DNA from: Cytophagales bacterium
GTDB taxonomy: Bacteria; Bacteroidota; Bacteroidia; Cytophagales; Bernardetiaceae
NCBI GenBank assembly: GCA_013299045.1
Contig: JAAFJX010000002.1
Location: forward strand, 186,001-250,000
Direction of reading: 5' to 3'
DNA: 64,000 nt
Shown here: piece by piece, positions 8,282 to 17,442 of the stretch
Layout of the letters: every line of letters starts with the position of its first letter
Position numbering within the stretch: the stretch's first letter is position 1
Made by a program: the position numbers and the translations under genes
Notes under the pieces: generated by a model
What the model saw: only the letters and a program-made list of their open reading frames with translations
Told to the model about the DNA's origin: nothing
Databases searched by the model: none

Positions 8282-9655
8282 CTAGCGCCCTACATAAGTA
8301 AAAGGTGTGATGCTCAAAAGTTCTTGTTTAACGGCATCGGATACGTTCAGGCTCTGTATAAACGCTTGGAGTGTGGTGGCTGAGGTTTTAGTACCAGTGC
8401 GGGTCAGTGCCTTGAGCGCTTCGTAGGGATTAGGATAATTTTCGCGGCGCAGAATGGTTTGAATAGCCTCTGAAACCACGGCCCAGTTACTTTCTAAGTC
8501 GTTCCGAATGGCCTCTGGGTGTAGTTCCAGTTTGTTAATGCCTTTTTGTAATGCCAAATGCGCAATGTGCGTATGGGCGAGTGGTGTACCTACATTCCGC
8601 AGAACAGTGGAGTCGGTGAGGTCGCGCTGCAAACGCGAAACAGGCAGCTTGCCTGCTAAAAATTCAAATAAGGTATTGGCTATCAATAAATTACCCTCTG
8701 CATTTTCAAAATCAATAGGATTTACCTTATGAGGCATAGCCGATGAGCCTACTTCATTGGCCAAAACGGTTTGTTTAAAATAATCCATCGAGATGTAAGT
8801 CCACACATCTCTTGCAAAATCCACTAAGATATTGTTCAGGCGTTTATTAGCATCAAAAAAAGCCGCCAGGTGGTCATAGTTGGCAATTTGCGTGGTAAAG
8901 CGCCCGCGCTGCAAGCCCCATTTTGTGAGCATATCTTCCGCGAATTGATGCCAATTGATATGCGGAAAAGCCACGTAATGGGCGTTGAAGTTGCCAGTAG
9001 CACCACCAAATTTAGCATCAAACGGTACGGCTTTCATGACTTTGAGCTGCTCTTCCAAACGGTAAGCAAACACGCGCCACTCTTTGCCCATGCGCGTAGG
9101 CGAAGCGGGCTGCCCATGCGTGTGTGCAAGCATGGGTACGTTTGCCCATAGGTCTGCTTTTTGGTTCAAAAGCGCTAAAAGTTTTTCCCACTGCGGCCAA
9201 AGTACTCTTTCGGAGGCCAGTTTGAGCGAAAGCGGAATAGCAGTATTGTTGATATCCTGAGAGGTTAGACCAAAATGCACATATTCTAAATAAGGTGATA
9301 ACTCAGGATAAACTCTGAGCTTATCTTTCAAAAAATACTCTACGGCCTTTACGTCATGGTTGGTCGTTTTTTCTATTTCCTTCACTTTGAGTGCATCTTC
9401 TTCCGAAAAATCATTCGCCACAGCCCAAATCTTATTGCTAAGCTGATGCGGAAAGTGCTGAAAAGGTGTTAAATCAAGAGCGCTCAACTCTAAAAAGTAA
9501 GCCACTTCTACCCAAACGCGGTATTTGATTAACCCAAACTCCGAGAAGTAAGCCGTAAGAGGCGCTGCTTGCCTGTGATAGCGCCCATCTATGGGTGAAA
9601 TGGCCATGAGGGCGTTCAAGTAGCTGTTGGTATAGGTATGGGTTTGTGGCTGCAT
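8282..9655 (-). CDS. purB: Adenylosuccinate lyase
   Basis: The enzyme acts twice in purine synthesis, releasing fumarate from SAICAR and from adenylosuccinate. AISPIDGRYHRQAAPL is the family N-terminus and SSAMPHKVNPIDFENAEGN is the fumarase/lyase signature loop. TSQDIN and THGQPASPTRMGKE are the catalytic His-containing segments. The start was placed at the ATG at 9655 (457 aa), because the longer frame to 9721 runs through a TATATTTG promoter box and up to the rpsO terminator. Confidence 0.95.
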   Translation of the reverse strand: MQPQTHTYTNSYLNALMAISPIDGRYHRQAAPLTAYFSEFGLIKYRVWVEVAYFLELSALDLTPFQHFPHQLSNKIWAVANDFSEEDALKVKEIEKTTNHDVKAVEYFLKDKLRVYPELSPYLEYVHFGLTSQDINNTAIPLSLKLASERVLWPQWEKLLALLNQKADLWANVPMLAHTHGQPASPTRMGKEWRVFAYRLEEQLKVMKAVPFDAKFGGATGNFNAHYVAFPHINWHQFAEDMLTKWGLQRGRFTTQIANYDHLAAFFDANKRLNNILVDFARDVWTYISMDYFKQTVLANEVGSSAMPHKVNPIDFENAEGNLLIANTLFEFLAGKLPVSRLQRDLTDSTVLRNVGTPLAHTHIAHLALQKGINKLELHPEAIRNDLESNWAVVSEAIQTILRRENYPNPYEALKALTRTGTKTSATTLQAFIQSLNVSDAVKQELLSITPFTYVGR

Positions 9656-9681
9656 GGGCTTAGGAAAGGTTTTAAAAAGAG

Positions 9682-9689
9682 CAAATATA
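9682..9689 (-). promoter_or_regulatory. -7 box (TATATTTG) upstream of purB
   Basis: TATATTTG on the minus strand matches TAnnTTTG and lies 27 nt upstream of the chosen purB ATG, which supports that start. No clear -33 TTTG was found at the usual distance. Confidence 0.45.
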
Positions 9690-9721
9690 GCGCTTTTGTT
9701 TTGAAGTCTATAAACAAACAA

Positions 9722-9747
9722 CCACTCTCAGTTTGATTTGAGAGTGG
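9722..9747 (-). terminator. Hairpin terminator downstream of rpsO
   Basis: CCACTCTCA and TGAGAGTGG form a perfect 9-bp stem with an 8-nt loop. On the minus strand it is followed by TTGTTTGTTT. It separates rpsO from purB. Confidence 0.7.
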
Positions 9748-9776
9748 CTATTTGGAAACAAATGCGTGCGAAGCAA

Positions 9777-10064
9777 TTATTTACGGATATTCAATTCGGC
9801 CACAATGGCACGGTAGCGCATAATGTCCACACGCTTGAGGTAGTCCAGAAAGCGGCGGCGCTTACCAACCAACTTTAAAAGACCAAGACGGCTGCTATAG
9901 TCTTTTTTGTGGGTTTTGAGGTGTTCGGTGAGGTGCTGAATACGGTAAGTGAAAAGCGCAACTTGTGCTTCAGGCGAGCCTGTATCTGTTGCTTTTTTTT
10001 CTACTCCATGCTTGGCGAAAACTTCCTTTTTGAGTTCTGGAGCCAAATAATCAACTTTAGCCAT
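9777..10064 (-). CDS. rpsO: 30S ribosomal protein S15
   Basis: S15 is a small-subunit protein that binds the central domain of 16S rRNA. The core [20 protein letters not shown] and the segment [19 protein letters not shown] are unmistakable. The start [16 protein letters not shown] at 10064 gives 95 aa, slightly longer than the 88-89 aa of E. coli because of the N-terminus. An upstream in-frame codon at 10097 is unlikely. A good promoter at 10157-10187 and a terminator at 9722-9747 make it a single-gene unit. Confidence 0.96.
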   Translation of the reverse strand: MAKVDYLAPELKKEVFAKHGVEKKATDTGSPEAQVALFTYRIQHLTEHLKTHKKDYSSRLGLLKLVGKRRRFLDYLKRVDIMRYRAIVAELNIRK

Positions 10065-10156
10065 TTTGACTTTGTTTTTATCATTCGCTAGTAACACAAA
10101 TAGTCTTGTGAAACCCGCTCAGATGCTGAATGTATGAAAATACAAAATTAGAGCGG

Positions 10157-10187
10157 CAAAGTTAGCGTTTCTGTAAAGATTAAACAA
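10157..10187 (-). promoter_or_regulatory. Promoter of rpsO (TTG-N20-TAACTTTG)
   Basis: On the minus strand TTG at 10187-10185 is followed after 20 nt by TAACTTTG at 10164-10157. This fits the Bacteroidota -33/-7 pattern. It lies about 93 nt upstream of the rpsO start, leaving a leader that could hold S15 autoregulation, which was not examined further. Confidence 0.55.
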
Positions 10188-10259
10188 GAAACTATGTAAA
10201 ATATTTTTTGTGGAGCGTATTTCAACTCAAGGATACCAGTTTGTAGCATACCAGACCTT

Positions 10260-10589
10260 CTATAATTGATGCAGATAACGCTGCTTTTTCAGCAAATCCT
10301 CTGGTGTTTCCATCTCGTTGGGGTCTATAAGACAGCAATCTACAGGACATACAGCAGCGCACTGTGGCTCATCAAAAAAGCCCACACACTCTGTACACTT
10401 GTCTGCTACAATAAAAAAGAAATCGTCAGAGATAGGCGGCATTAGTTGTGCGGCTTCTGCCAATACATGGGCAAGTTTAGTGCCGTCGCTCATTCGCCAA
10501 GACTCGGCTTGCCTATAAATAGCTGTGTTGGGGCACTCTATGGCACAGGCTCCACAGTTAATGCAAGCACTTGTAATATGCAAAGCCAT
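10260..10589 (-). CDS. YfhL-type 2[4Fe-4S] ferredoxin
   Basis: This is a soluble electron carrier with two iron-sulfur clusters. The first cluster motif is [12 protein letters not shown] near the N-terminus. The second is [18 protein letters not shown], with the inserted loop typical of the YfhL/dicluster family. The length is about 109 aa. The ATG at 10589 lies 2 nt after the porT stop; a GTG at 10595 in frame would overlap porT. The redox partner cannot be told from context, although co-transcription with porT and ubiE is likely. Confidence 0.88.
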   Translation of the reverse strand: MALHITSACINCGACAIECPNTAIYRQAESWRMSDGTKLAHVLAEAAQLMPPISDDFFFIVADKCTECVGFFDEPQCAAVCPVDCCLIDPNEMETPEDLLKKQRYLHQL

Positions 10590-10591
10590 CT

Positions 10592-11323
10592 TCACTCAAA
10601 GTTTAAAAACAGTGTTACACGGTGCATACTGATACGTTCCACGTTATTCGTAAAGCTATTATTATTGCGGTAGCGCAAATTATTCAGTCCGTGCGATATA
10701 CGTACTTCAGGCGAAAACTTAAAATAGGGTAAGTAAAGGTCAAAACCGGCTCCATAAGTTAGCTCTACATTTGTGTCGTCGGTAGCCAAACGTGTGGGGT
10801 CTAATTTTTGTTTATTATTGCCAACCTTGATGCCCAAGCTAAGCCCACCAATCATGTACATGCGGGTATTTGCACGACGTAACGACTTGTATTTCAGTAA
10901 TATAGGTAATTCAAAAAAAGCAGATTCAACATTTTCTTCAACAGCCTCCGTGCCCAAATATTCGTAGCGAACTTTGTGTTCATAGAAAGATACACCAGGA
11001 TTGATGCGAATGTTAAAAAACTCTTCATCAATTGGTAAATCTACAATAAAGCCTATAAAAGCACCTGGAGTGTTTTTAGACGCAATCGCGATGGTGCTAT
11101 CCCCATTGGCATTAAAAAATTCAGAGGTACGCACCCTGAAGTTCGTGGTCTGCAAGCCTATCTGAAAACCATAATGCAGAGGTTTTAGTTCATAGTCGCG
11201 CAGATTCCAAGTTCGTTTTTGAGCTAATAAACTGTCCGTCAGTCCCCAAGTAGATAAACAAAGTATTAGGAGGGCTTTTGCGCTTTGTAAATAGAGCTGA
11301 TGCCGAAAGTTAGTGGAATACAT
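10592..11323 (-). CDS. porT: PorT-like outer-membrane protein (type IX secretion)
   Basis: PorT is an outer-membrane-associated protein needed for T9SS export in gliding and gingipain-secreting Bacteroidota. The protein has about 243 aa. It has a signal segment ([20 protein letters not shown]), then an opacity-like eight-stranded barrel pattern: [20 protein letters not shown]-like strands, [27 protein letters not shown] and a C-terminal aromatic strand ending FLNFE. Its start lies inside the end of ubiE (58-nt overlap). The ubiE-porT order is common in this phylum and supports the identification. A general OmpA-like barrel is the alternative. Confidence 0.82.
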   Translation of the reverse strand: MYSTNFRHQLYLQSAKALLILCLSTWGLTDSLLAQKRTWNLRDYELKPLHYGFQIGLQTTNFRVRTSEFFNANGDSTIAIASKNTPGAFIGFIVDLPIDEEFFNIRINPGVSFYEHKVRYEYLGTEAVEENVESAFFELPILLKYKSLRRANTRMYMIGGLSLGIKVGNNKQKLDPTRLATDDTNVELTYGAGFDLYLPYFKFSPEVRISHGLNNLRYRNNNSFTNNVERISMHRVTLFLNFE

Positions 11324-11997
11324 TGGGTCTTTTCGTAGTCTAGTTCTTTGAGTATTTGAATGAAAGCAGCACCATACGGAAAACTTTTAACGGATTCGGG
11401 CAAATAGGTGTAAGCAGCACTGTCCTTAGAAACAACTTTTCCGAACTTAGGTAAAATATTTTTGAAGTAAAAATTGTATATTTCCTTGAACGGGCTAGAT
11501 TCTGGTTGAGAGAACTCAAGTACAATAAGCGTGCCGTTTGGCTTCAAGACCCGCTTAATTTCAGATAGCCCTTGTTTTAAGTTTTCAAAGTTTCTTACGC
11601 CAAAGGACACAGTAACAGCATCAAAGGTGTTGTCTGCAAAATCCAGTTTTTCGGAGTCGCCAATGCGTAGTTCTATCGTATTCTGAAGGTTCTTTTTTTG
11701 TACTTTTCTAATACCATACTCTATCATACCCTTTGAGATATCTATCCCTATAACTTTTTCTGGTTTCAGGCGCATAGCCTCGAGTGCAAAGTCGCCCGTG
11801 CCAGTTGCAATATCCAACATCAATTTGGGTTTAGTAACCCTAAGCAAACCAATTGCTCGTCTGCGCCAGTAAATATCTATTCCAATGCTTAAAACGCGGT
11901 TCAGAAAATCATAACGAGGTGCTATGTTATTAAACATCTGAGCAACTTGTTCTTTTTTGCCAGAGTCTTGGTCTTTATAGGGCAGTACGGTGTTCAT
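11266..11997 (-). CDS. ubiE: Demethylmenaquinone methyltransferase
   Basis: The enzyme makes the final C-methylation in menaquinone synthesis using S-adenosylmethionine. QMFNNIAPRYDFLNRVLSIG is the family N-terminus, LDIATGTGDFALEA is SAM motif I, and SFGVRNFENLKQGLSEIKRV is the UbiE signature. The length of 243 aa is typical. The 3' end overlaps porT by 58 nt in a different frame, so the two are translated from one message. It pairs functionally with the MenE homologue at 41935-43014. Confidence 0.95.
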   Translation of the reverse strand: MNTVLPYKDQDSGKKEQVAQMFNNIAPRYDFLNRVLSIGIDIYWRRRAIGLLRVTKPKLMLDIATGTGDFALEAMRLKPEKVIGIDISKGMIEYGIRKVQKKNLQNTIELRIGDSEKLDFADNTFDAVTVSFGVRNFENLKQGLSEIKRVLKPNGTLIVLEFSQPESSPFKEIYNFYFKNILPKFGKVVSKDSAAYTYLPESVKSFPYGAAFIQILKELDYEKTQCIPLTFGISSIYKAQKPS

Positions 11998-12112
11998 ATA
12001 TTAAAGTCGCGTATTATCAATACCTATTCATAACGCATTATCATTTAAAAGGTTCGTTTTGTGTTTCTTTTTAGTTTTTAACACTATACCTGAACAAGTG
12101 CTCTAAAAAAAG

Positions 12113-13135
12113 TTAAACAGTAATAAGTCGCCTATTTTTTTTTTGCTTAGCTATTTTGCTAACCGATAGCATGGTTACGCACCTAAAGCCCAGCCAAATA
12201 TGCGCATTTCGGTAGTTTTGTTGGCGCTGTATTTGGCAAGCCCCCAACAGATGCTGCCAACTGCCACCTTTTGCAATTCCCTTTTTATCAGTCATTTCTG
12301 CCACATTACCCACTGTGTTATGCAGGCCAAAACCATTGGTTGGATTAGAAAAAACAGAACCCATAAAACTTAATGGCACATCCTGCTGAAACTGGCAGCT
12401 CAGCCAACGGTCGGCCGTATTGGCTATCAAAAGACTAGGACAAAAATCTAACAAAGAACGCTTCGCCAGCGAGTCTGCACTGCTCTGAAAAGCCTCAGCA
12501 GCGCTTTCTTTTTTGAGAGGCTGGCGTGCAAGCGCCGGATAGGCAAAAGGGTAGCGGCTGAGGTCTTGCATAGCCGCTGCCGCCTGCTCCCATTCTGTAG
12601 GTGTAGGCAAACGGTAGTAGACAGACAGAGCATAGCCCTTCCGTGCAAATTGCTTATTGAGTGTCATATTGACCACTTTGCTGCGCCATTCGCAATAAGC
12701 CAATGCTTGCTCATACGTAATGCCTACAACAGGAAAAAAGCGGTAATAGGGTTCTCTCAAGTAGTTTTCGGCCAAAAAGAGTCCGGTACTGTCTGACAAA
12801 AACTTGGCGTTTTCGCGCCACCAGAGCGTGGTATCGGGCAGGGCGCGCATATAGGCTTCGCGCCCCGAATCCGTCCACAAATAGTGCATATACTCTAGCC
12901 AATGGACGTTGGCTATTTCCGTAGCATCTACATATAAACCTCTACCCACTTTCATACCGTTTGGCGGCACAAAGTTATGCCAATACTTGCTGTCCTTCTT
13001 GAGGACTGCTTTGCATTGCTGCTGCCATGCCACCAAGACCTTATCCGTCAGCAAGCCGACATCAGCATCTTGCGCATAGACAGGGCCTGCTCCAAGAAAC
13101 AAGCACATCAATAAAAGCAAAAGCCTTTTGCACAT
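12113..13135 (-). CDS. Exported SUMF1/FGE-fold protein (GldJ/GldK-like)
   Basis: The protein has 340 aa, with signal peptide RLLLLLMCLFLGAGPVYAQ and then the formylglycine-generating-enzyme fold. Recognisable parts are YVDATEIANVHWLEYMHYL, VVGITYEQALAYCEWRS, YRLPTPTEWEQAAAAM, NTVGNVAEMTD, KGGSW and IWLGFRCV. In Bacteroidota such exported SUMF1-fold proteins include the T9SS/gliding lipoproteins GldJ and GldK. This one has no lipobox cysteine and is shorter, so it is probably a paralogue of unknown role. It lies 18 nt downstream of pyrG on the same strand. Confidence 0.72.
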   Translation of the reverse strand: MCKRLLLLLMCLFLGAGPVYAQDADVGLLTDKVLVAWQQQCKAVLKKDSKYWHNFVPPNGMKVGRGLYVDATEIANVHWLEYMHYLWTDSGREAYMRALPDTTLWWRENAKFLSDSTGLFLAENYLREPYYRFFPVVGITYEQALAYCEWRSKVVNMTLNKQFARKGYALSVYYRLPTPTEWEQAAAAMQDLSRYPFAYPALARQPLKKESAAEAFQSSADSLAKRSLLDFCPSLLIANTADRWLSCQFQQDVPLSFMGSVFSNPTNGFGLHNTVGNVAEMTDKKGIAKGGSWQHLLGACQIQRQQNYRNAHIWLGFRCVTMLSVSKIAKQKKNRRLITV

Positions 13136-13153
13136 AGAGATATAAGCCGCTTT

Positions 13154-14782
13154 TTAGTTGAAACTTTGAACTTTTTTGTATTCAAGCGCCTTTTGAATAA
13201 ACTTAACAAAAATGGGGTGTGGCTGTAAAACTGTGCTTTTGAGCTCGGGGTGATACTGAACACCCACAAAGAAAGGGTGTGAGGGAAGTTCTACTATCTC
13301 TACCAAATCTTTGTCTGGATTTATGCCCGATGCCACCATGCCCGCCTGTTCGTAGGCTTTCAGATAGGCATTATTAAACTCGTAGCGGTGGCGGTGGCGC
13401 TCCTGAATCAGGCTATCTTTGTAAATTTGCTCAGCCATAGTTCCCGCTTTGATTCGGCAAGGATAAGCACCCAAGCGCATCGTACCACCCTTATCAGTCA
13501 AATTTTGTTGTTCTTTCATCAAATCAATAACTGGGTGTGGTGTATCTGGCCGCATTTCGGTAGAATGTGCTTCCGAAAGCCCCAGTACGTTGCGCCCGAA
13601 CTCAATGACGGCACATTGCATACCGAGGCAAATCCCAAAAAACGGAATGTTGTTGCGGCGCGCAAAACCCACAGCGCTTACTTTGCCTTCAATACCACGC
13701 TCACCGAAACCAGGCGCAACCAAAATGCCATCGGCTTTTTCTAAAGAACGCAGCAGTTTATCATTTACCAAGTCTTCAGAGCTAATCCAGGCTACATTCA
13801 CCTTGCACTCATTTTGCGCGGCAGCGTGTACGAAAGACTCCGCAATGGACTTATAAGCATCGGGCAGTTCTACATACTTGCCAACCACCACAATATTAAC
13901 CTCTTCGGTAGGGTTTTTGAGTTTACCCAAAAATTCTTTCCATGTTTCCAAATCAGTTTTTTGTTTAGGGCTTAGACGCAGCTTATCCAGCACAATTTTG
14001 TCCAAATTCTCTTTGCGCATAAGCAGCGGCACGTCGTAAATGGTGTCGGCATCTATGGCTTCAATCACACTTTTGATGTCCACGTTGCAAAAAAGTGAGA
14101 GCTTTTTGCGAATGTCTGTAGGAATGGGCTGCTCGGAGCGGCAAACCAGAATATCGGGCTGAATACCAGCTTCAAGAAGTGTTTTAACAGAGTGTTGTGT
14201 GGGCTTGGTTTTAAGTTCCCCAGCTTTTTTGAGGTAGGGCAGAAGCGTCAGGTGAATCACGATGGCGTTGTTGGCCCCTAGCTCCCAGCGCGCCTGCCTA
14301 ACAGCCTCAATGAAAGGTAAGGATTCAATATCGCCCACACAGCCACCTATTTCAGTAATAATAATATCATATTTTCCTGTTTTGCCAAGCTGGTAAAAAT
14401 TGGCCTTTATTTCATCTGTTATGTGTGGGATAACCTGAACAGTTTTACCCAGATAATTACCTTTACGCTCTTTGCTAATCACGTTGAAATAAATACGACC
14501 AGTTGTAACATTGTTAGCTTGCGCTGTGCGTATACCCAGAAAGCGCTCATAATGACCTAAATCGAGGTCAGTTTCTGCACCATCGTCGGTTACGAAGCAC
14601 TCGCCATGCTCGTAAGGGTTAAGCGTACCAGGGTCAACGTTGATGTAGGGATCAAATTTTTGAATGCTCACCGAAAAGCCCGCTGCTTGCAGTAACTTAC
14701 CCAAAGAGGCAGAAATGATGCCTTTTCCTAATGAGGACGTTACGCCACCCGTAACAAAAATATATTTGGTTTGGACTTCCAT
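13154..14782 (-). CDS. pyrG: CTP synthase
   Basis: The enzyme converts UTP to CTP with ATP and glutamine. The N-terminal synthetase begins [17 protein letters not shown] and includes [13 protein letters not shown] and the GGCVGDIES region. The C-terminal class I amidotransferase has the nucleophile Cys in [12 protein letters not shown] and the His-Glu pair in VQYHPELKS. The start is the ATG at 14782 (542 aa). The longer frame to 14914 would run through a TATCTTTG promoter box. Confidence 0.96.
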   Translation of the reverse strand: MEVQTKYIFVTGGVTSSLGKGIISASLGKLLQAAGFSVSIQKFDPYINVDPGTLNPYEHGECFVTDDGAETDLDLGHYERFLGIRTAQANNVTTGRIYFNVISKERKGNYLGKTVQVIPHITDEIKANFYQLGKTGKYDIIITEIGGCVGDIESLPFIEAVRQARWELGANNAIVIHLTLLPYLKKAGELKTKPTQHSVKTLLEAGIQPDILVCRSEQPIPTDIRKKLSLFCNVDIKSVIEAIDADTIYDVPLLMRKENLDKIVLDKLRLSPKQKTDLETWKEFLGKLKNPTEEVNIVVVGKYVELPDAYKSIAESFVHAAAQNECKVNVAWISSEDLVNDKLLRSLEKADGILVAPGFGERGIEGKVSAVGFARRNNIPFFGICLGMQCAVIEFGRNVLGLSEAHSTEMRPDTPHPVIDLMKEQQNLTDKGGTMRLGAYPCRIKAGTMAEQIYKDSLIQERHRHRYEFNNAYLKAYEQAGMVASGINPDKDLVEIVELPSHPFFVGVQYHPELKSTVLQPHPIFVKFIQKALEYKKVQSFN

Positions 14783-14833
14783 GTTTGCCAAAAGCTGTTT
14801 GAGGTATATAAAAAGAACCAATATTACGGGACG

Positions 14834-14841
14834 CAAAGATA
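14834..14841 (-). promoter_or_regulatory. -7 box (TATCTTTG) upstream of pyrG
   Basis: TATCTTTG on the minus strand fits TAnnTTTG and lies about 52 nt upstream of the pyrG ATG. A convincing -33 element was not seen. Confidence 0.45.
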
Positions 14842-15065
14842 AGAAGAATCCTTTTGAGTTAAGCGCTCTATAAGCCCTGAGGCAGATAATTTTTATGACT
14901 AATAGAATAATCATATTTCTTTTGAATGCGTTTCAGGCAGGAGAGCACTTTTGTTTTTCTAAGTAGCTTAGTTCTAAAATAATAGATAAAAAACTTCGTT
15001 ATTTTGGAAAACAAATAAGATTTGTTTGAAATGATTAAATGTTTACCCACCACAACAATCAAACC

Positions 15066-15206
15066 ATGCGACTCAAAAACATCATAGCCTTGCTGCTTTG
15101 TGCACTTTTTATGTATAGCTGTGCCAAATCCAGTTGCGGGCACACCAAGGGCCAGGCCAAGCGCAAAAAGGCTTATTACAACAGTTTTCAGTACCGCCAG
15201 CCCTAG
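15066..15206 (+). CDS. Small lipoprotein of 46 aa
   Basis: A short open frame starting MRLKNIIALLLCALFMYSC encodes a lipoprotein signal with a lipobox-like SCAK at about residue 18. A basic mature peptide of about 28 residues follows (GHTKGQAKRKKAYYNSFQYR). The N-terminal charge, hydrophobic core and cysteine are all in order, which is unlikely by chance at this length. Similar tiny lipoproteins with a lysine-rich tail are common in Cytophagales. It precedes aroB by 57 nt on the same strand. No function is known. Confidence 0.6.
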   Translation: MRLKNIIALLLCALFMYSCAKSSCGHTKGQAKRKKAYYNSFQYRQP

Positions 15207-15263
15207 TAACCTGAATCTATCTGGGCGCTAATAGCTGCTGAATGCTTTAATCGTCCAATAAAA

Positions 15264-16298
15264 ATGAAACATTTTAGACAGTCATATGAACACGAGGCCA
15301 CAGATTTTTACTTTGAGGCCGCGCCAGAGTCCGTTTTTGTCAAATTTAATCCGAACCAAACCATTCTGGTTACTGATGAAAACCTTGAGCGTTTGTACGG
15401 CGATTATTGGGCAAATTTTCCCAGTATAGTTGTAAGAGCTGGTGAGGTACATAAGAACATAGACGAACTCCATAGAATTTATGAGGGGCTTCTGGCACAC
15501 AGGGCGCATCGTGGAACGCATTTGCTGGCTGTAGGTGGAGGTATGGTGAGCGATTTGGCTGGTTTCGCGGCAGCGAGTTTTATGCGTGGCCTTCCTATTT
15601 CTTGCGTACCAACAACGCTTTTGGCACAGGTAGATGCTAGCATTGGCGGTAAGAACGGCATCAATTTTGGTTTATTCAAGAATATGATAGGCACTGTTCG
15701 CCAGCCGAATAGCCTGTTTTTTTGCACTGAATGGCTAAAAACCCTCCCCATAACAGAGTACACCTCTGGTTTTGCGGAAGTCATAAAATATGCGCTTATA
15801 GACGAAAAGGTCAGTTTTGAGGAACTAGAAATACAAAAAGAGGCATTTTGGAGGCAGGAGAGGAACTTTTTAGATGAAGTGGTCAGATGCTGTGTAAAGG
15901 CCAAAAATCGGCTTGTGGCGCAAGACCCTCAGGAGAAGACTGTTAGGCGTTTGCTTAATTTTGGTCATACGATAGGCCACCCTTTAGAAAAAATCTTGCA
16001 GATTCCACACGGCCACGCCGTCGCTATCGGTATGGTGCTGGCTTGCCGTCTTTCAGAAAAATATTTGGGGTTTTCTGCCGAAAAAACGCAGAGAGTTAGG
16101 GAATTACTGGAGGCTTATGGGCTACCCACAGCAGCCTCTGTTAATCCTGACGAGGTTTTAGACCTGCTCCTACACGACAAGAAAAAAGACGCACAACATA
16201 TTCATTTTATTTTACTTGAGGACATTGGTCGCCCTGTCATCTATCCCATAGCCCAAAGTGCGTTGGGTGCAGAGCTGGCAAGTTTGCTTAAAACATAA
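15264..16298 (+). CDS. aroB: 3-Dehydroquinate synthase
   Basis: The enzyme carries out the second step of the shikimate pathway, making 3-dehydroquinate from DAHP with NAD and a divalent metal. The NAD-binding VGGGMVSDLAGFAAASFMRG, the substrate segment PTTLLAQVDASIGGKNGIN and the metal-binding histidines in LNFGHTIGHPLEK and IPHGHAVAIGM are all present. The 344-aa length is typical. It ends in a terminator that begins at its stop codon. Confidence 0.96.
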   Translation: MKHFRQSYEHEATDFYFEAAPESVFVKFNPNQTILVTDENLERLYGDYWANFPSIVVRAGEVHKNIDELHRIYEGLLAHRAHRGTHLLAVGGGMVSDLAGFAAASFMRGLPISCVPTTLLAQVDASIGGKNGINFGLFKNMIGTVRQPNSLFFCTEWLKTLPITEYTSGFAEVIKYALIDEKVSFEELEIQKEAFWRQERNFLDEVVRCCVKAKNRLVAQDPQEKTVRRLLNFGHTIGHPLEKILQIPHGHAVAIGMVLACRLSEKYLGFSAEKTQRVRELLEAYGLPTAASVNPDEVLDLLLHDKKKDAQHIHFILLEDIGRPVIYPIAQSALGAELASLLKT

Positions 16299-16335
16299 AA
16301 AAGTGCGTTAAAAGAAAGTCTAACGCACTTTTTAA
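16297..16335. terminator. Bidirectional terminator between aroB and gene 16353-16799
   Basis: AAAAAAGTGCGTTA and TAACGCACTTTTTT form a 14-bp perfect stem with a 10-nt loop, flanked by A and T tracts. It lies between two convergent genes and overlaps the last bases of the aroB stop codon. Confidence 0.85.
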
Positions 16336-16352
16336 AAAAAATTTAGTTGGTT

Positions 16353-16799
16353 CTAGAGAGCATAAACAGCTACCAAGTAAAGCACAAGGCCAAGTACCAA
16401 AAGACCGCCACCGCTGCCGTAGCCTGCACCAGTGCCAAGAAAGGACAAAATACTTAAGAGAATCAATACAGCACCTACGATGATAAAAATAAGGCCAAGT
16501 GTTTTGAGAAGTCCCTGCAAGTCTCCTTGTGTTTGCTGAACGCTTTTGCCTTTCTTCTGCGCTTTTTCAATCTTTTTAGCAGCTGCTTTCAGTACAACAC
16601 GTTCTACTAAATTTAGTTTTTTGCCACCTTTCATAGCGCGGATTTTTTCGCCAAGAGCCTTAGCAGATACTTCTGGGCTTTGTGGTGCAGGTGCTGTGGT
16701 TATTTCTGCTGCTTCTGGGGCATTGTGCTCTACGGCTACCGCAAAAGCGCTGGAGAAAGTTACGAGAAAGAGAAACAGAAATCCTAATAAATGACGCAT
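16353..16799 (-). CDS. Small exported/membrane protein, function unknown
   Basis: The protein has 148 aa. It has an N-terminal signal peptide (LLGFLFLFLVTFSSAFA), an alanine/proline-rich stretch and a basic helical segment (RVVLKAAAKKIEKAQKKGKS). Two C-terminal hydrophobic segments (LGLIFIIVGAVLILLSILSFL and a glycine-rich GGGLLVLGLVLYLVAVYAL) follow. This layout is common among uncharacterised Bacteroidota envelope proteins. No catalytic motif is visible. It converges on aroB and has 190 nt of plain sequence before the repeat at 16990. Confidence 0.7.
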   Translation of the reverse strand: MRHLLGFLFLFLVTFSSAFAVAVEHNAPEAAEITTAPAPQSPEVSAKALGEKIRAMKGGKKLNLVERVVLKAAAKKIEKAQKKGKSVQQTQGDLQGLLKTLGLIFIIVGAVLILLSILSFLGTGAGYGSGGGLLVLGLVLYLVAVYAL

Positions 16800-16989
16800 A
16801 GTTAAAGAGAGTTAGAGTAATAAAACATAATAATTAAGCGTGCAAAAGCACTTCTTTGAAACAAACAAAAGGTATTCCAATGACTTTGCCAAATATTTAT
16901 CTAAAATAATGCACTTTTGCTTTGTTAAAGAAATGTAAACGACCTGCTTTTTTTTACTAAATGAAAGAAAGGTCTCAATAATTGATACT

Positions 16990-17276
16990 TAGCCGTCCCT
17001 TAAAAAGGCTTTGTAAGGCATAGCTGATAAATTGATTCTTATGATTTGCCTTTTGTAGGAACCCCCTCAAGGTTTTGAATAGTTATTTTTCTCCTCTTTT
17101 TGCTTTGATGCAGAACTGAAACCGCGAGCAGAAAGTTCCTGCCATAAGCCATAGCAAAAAAAATCAAATATGCCCAAACAAAAACCTATTCAAAATGACC
17201 GTTTTTAGAGCTTGGCAACGTCCAATACCGGTATCAAAATTTATCTTTTCTGCTTTTTTGAGGCATAACTGGCAAA
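16990..17276 (+). repeat. Degenerate partial copy of the 27063-27708 inverted-repeat element
   Basis: The segment starts TAGCCGTCCCTTAAAAAG, which matches the outer end of the element at 27063-27708. It then follows the same order of blocks: a GGAAC-CTCAAGG block near 17068-17082, CTTTTTGCTTTGATGCAGAAC near 17095-17115, a GCGAGC-GAAAGTTCC block near 17124-17140, and CATAGCAAAAAAA near 17150-17162. The 12-mer ATAACTGGCAAA at 17265-17276 also occurs in the core of the other copy (27339-27350). The opposite arm was not found, so only about half the element is present. The rest of the 640-bp gap between 16799 and 17443 shows no gene. Confidence 0.65.
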
Positions 17277-17442
17277 CATACAAAGGAAAAACTCATACAG
17301 TGGTTCAAGTGTAACCTTTTCTCCTTAATCCACCTGTCCTTTTCAAAAAAAATATTTTTAATCCATGCACCAAGTATTTGGCATTTTGGTTTTGAGTGTT
17401 TACATTTCGGATAGAACTACAAGCATTAACCATTCCCAATCC

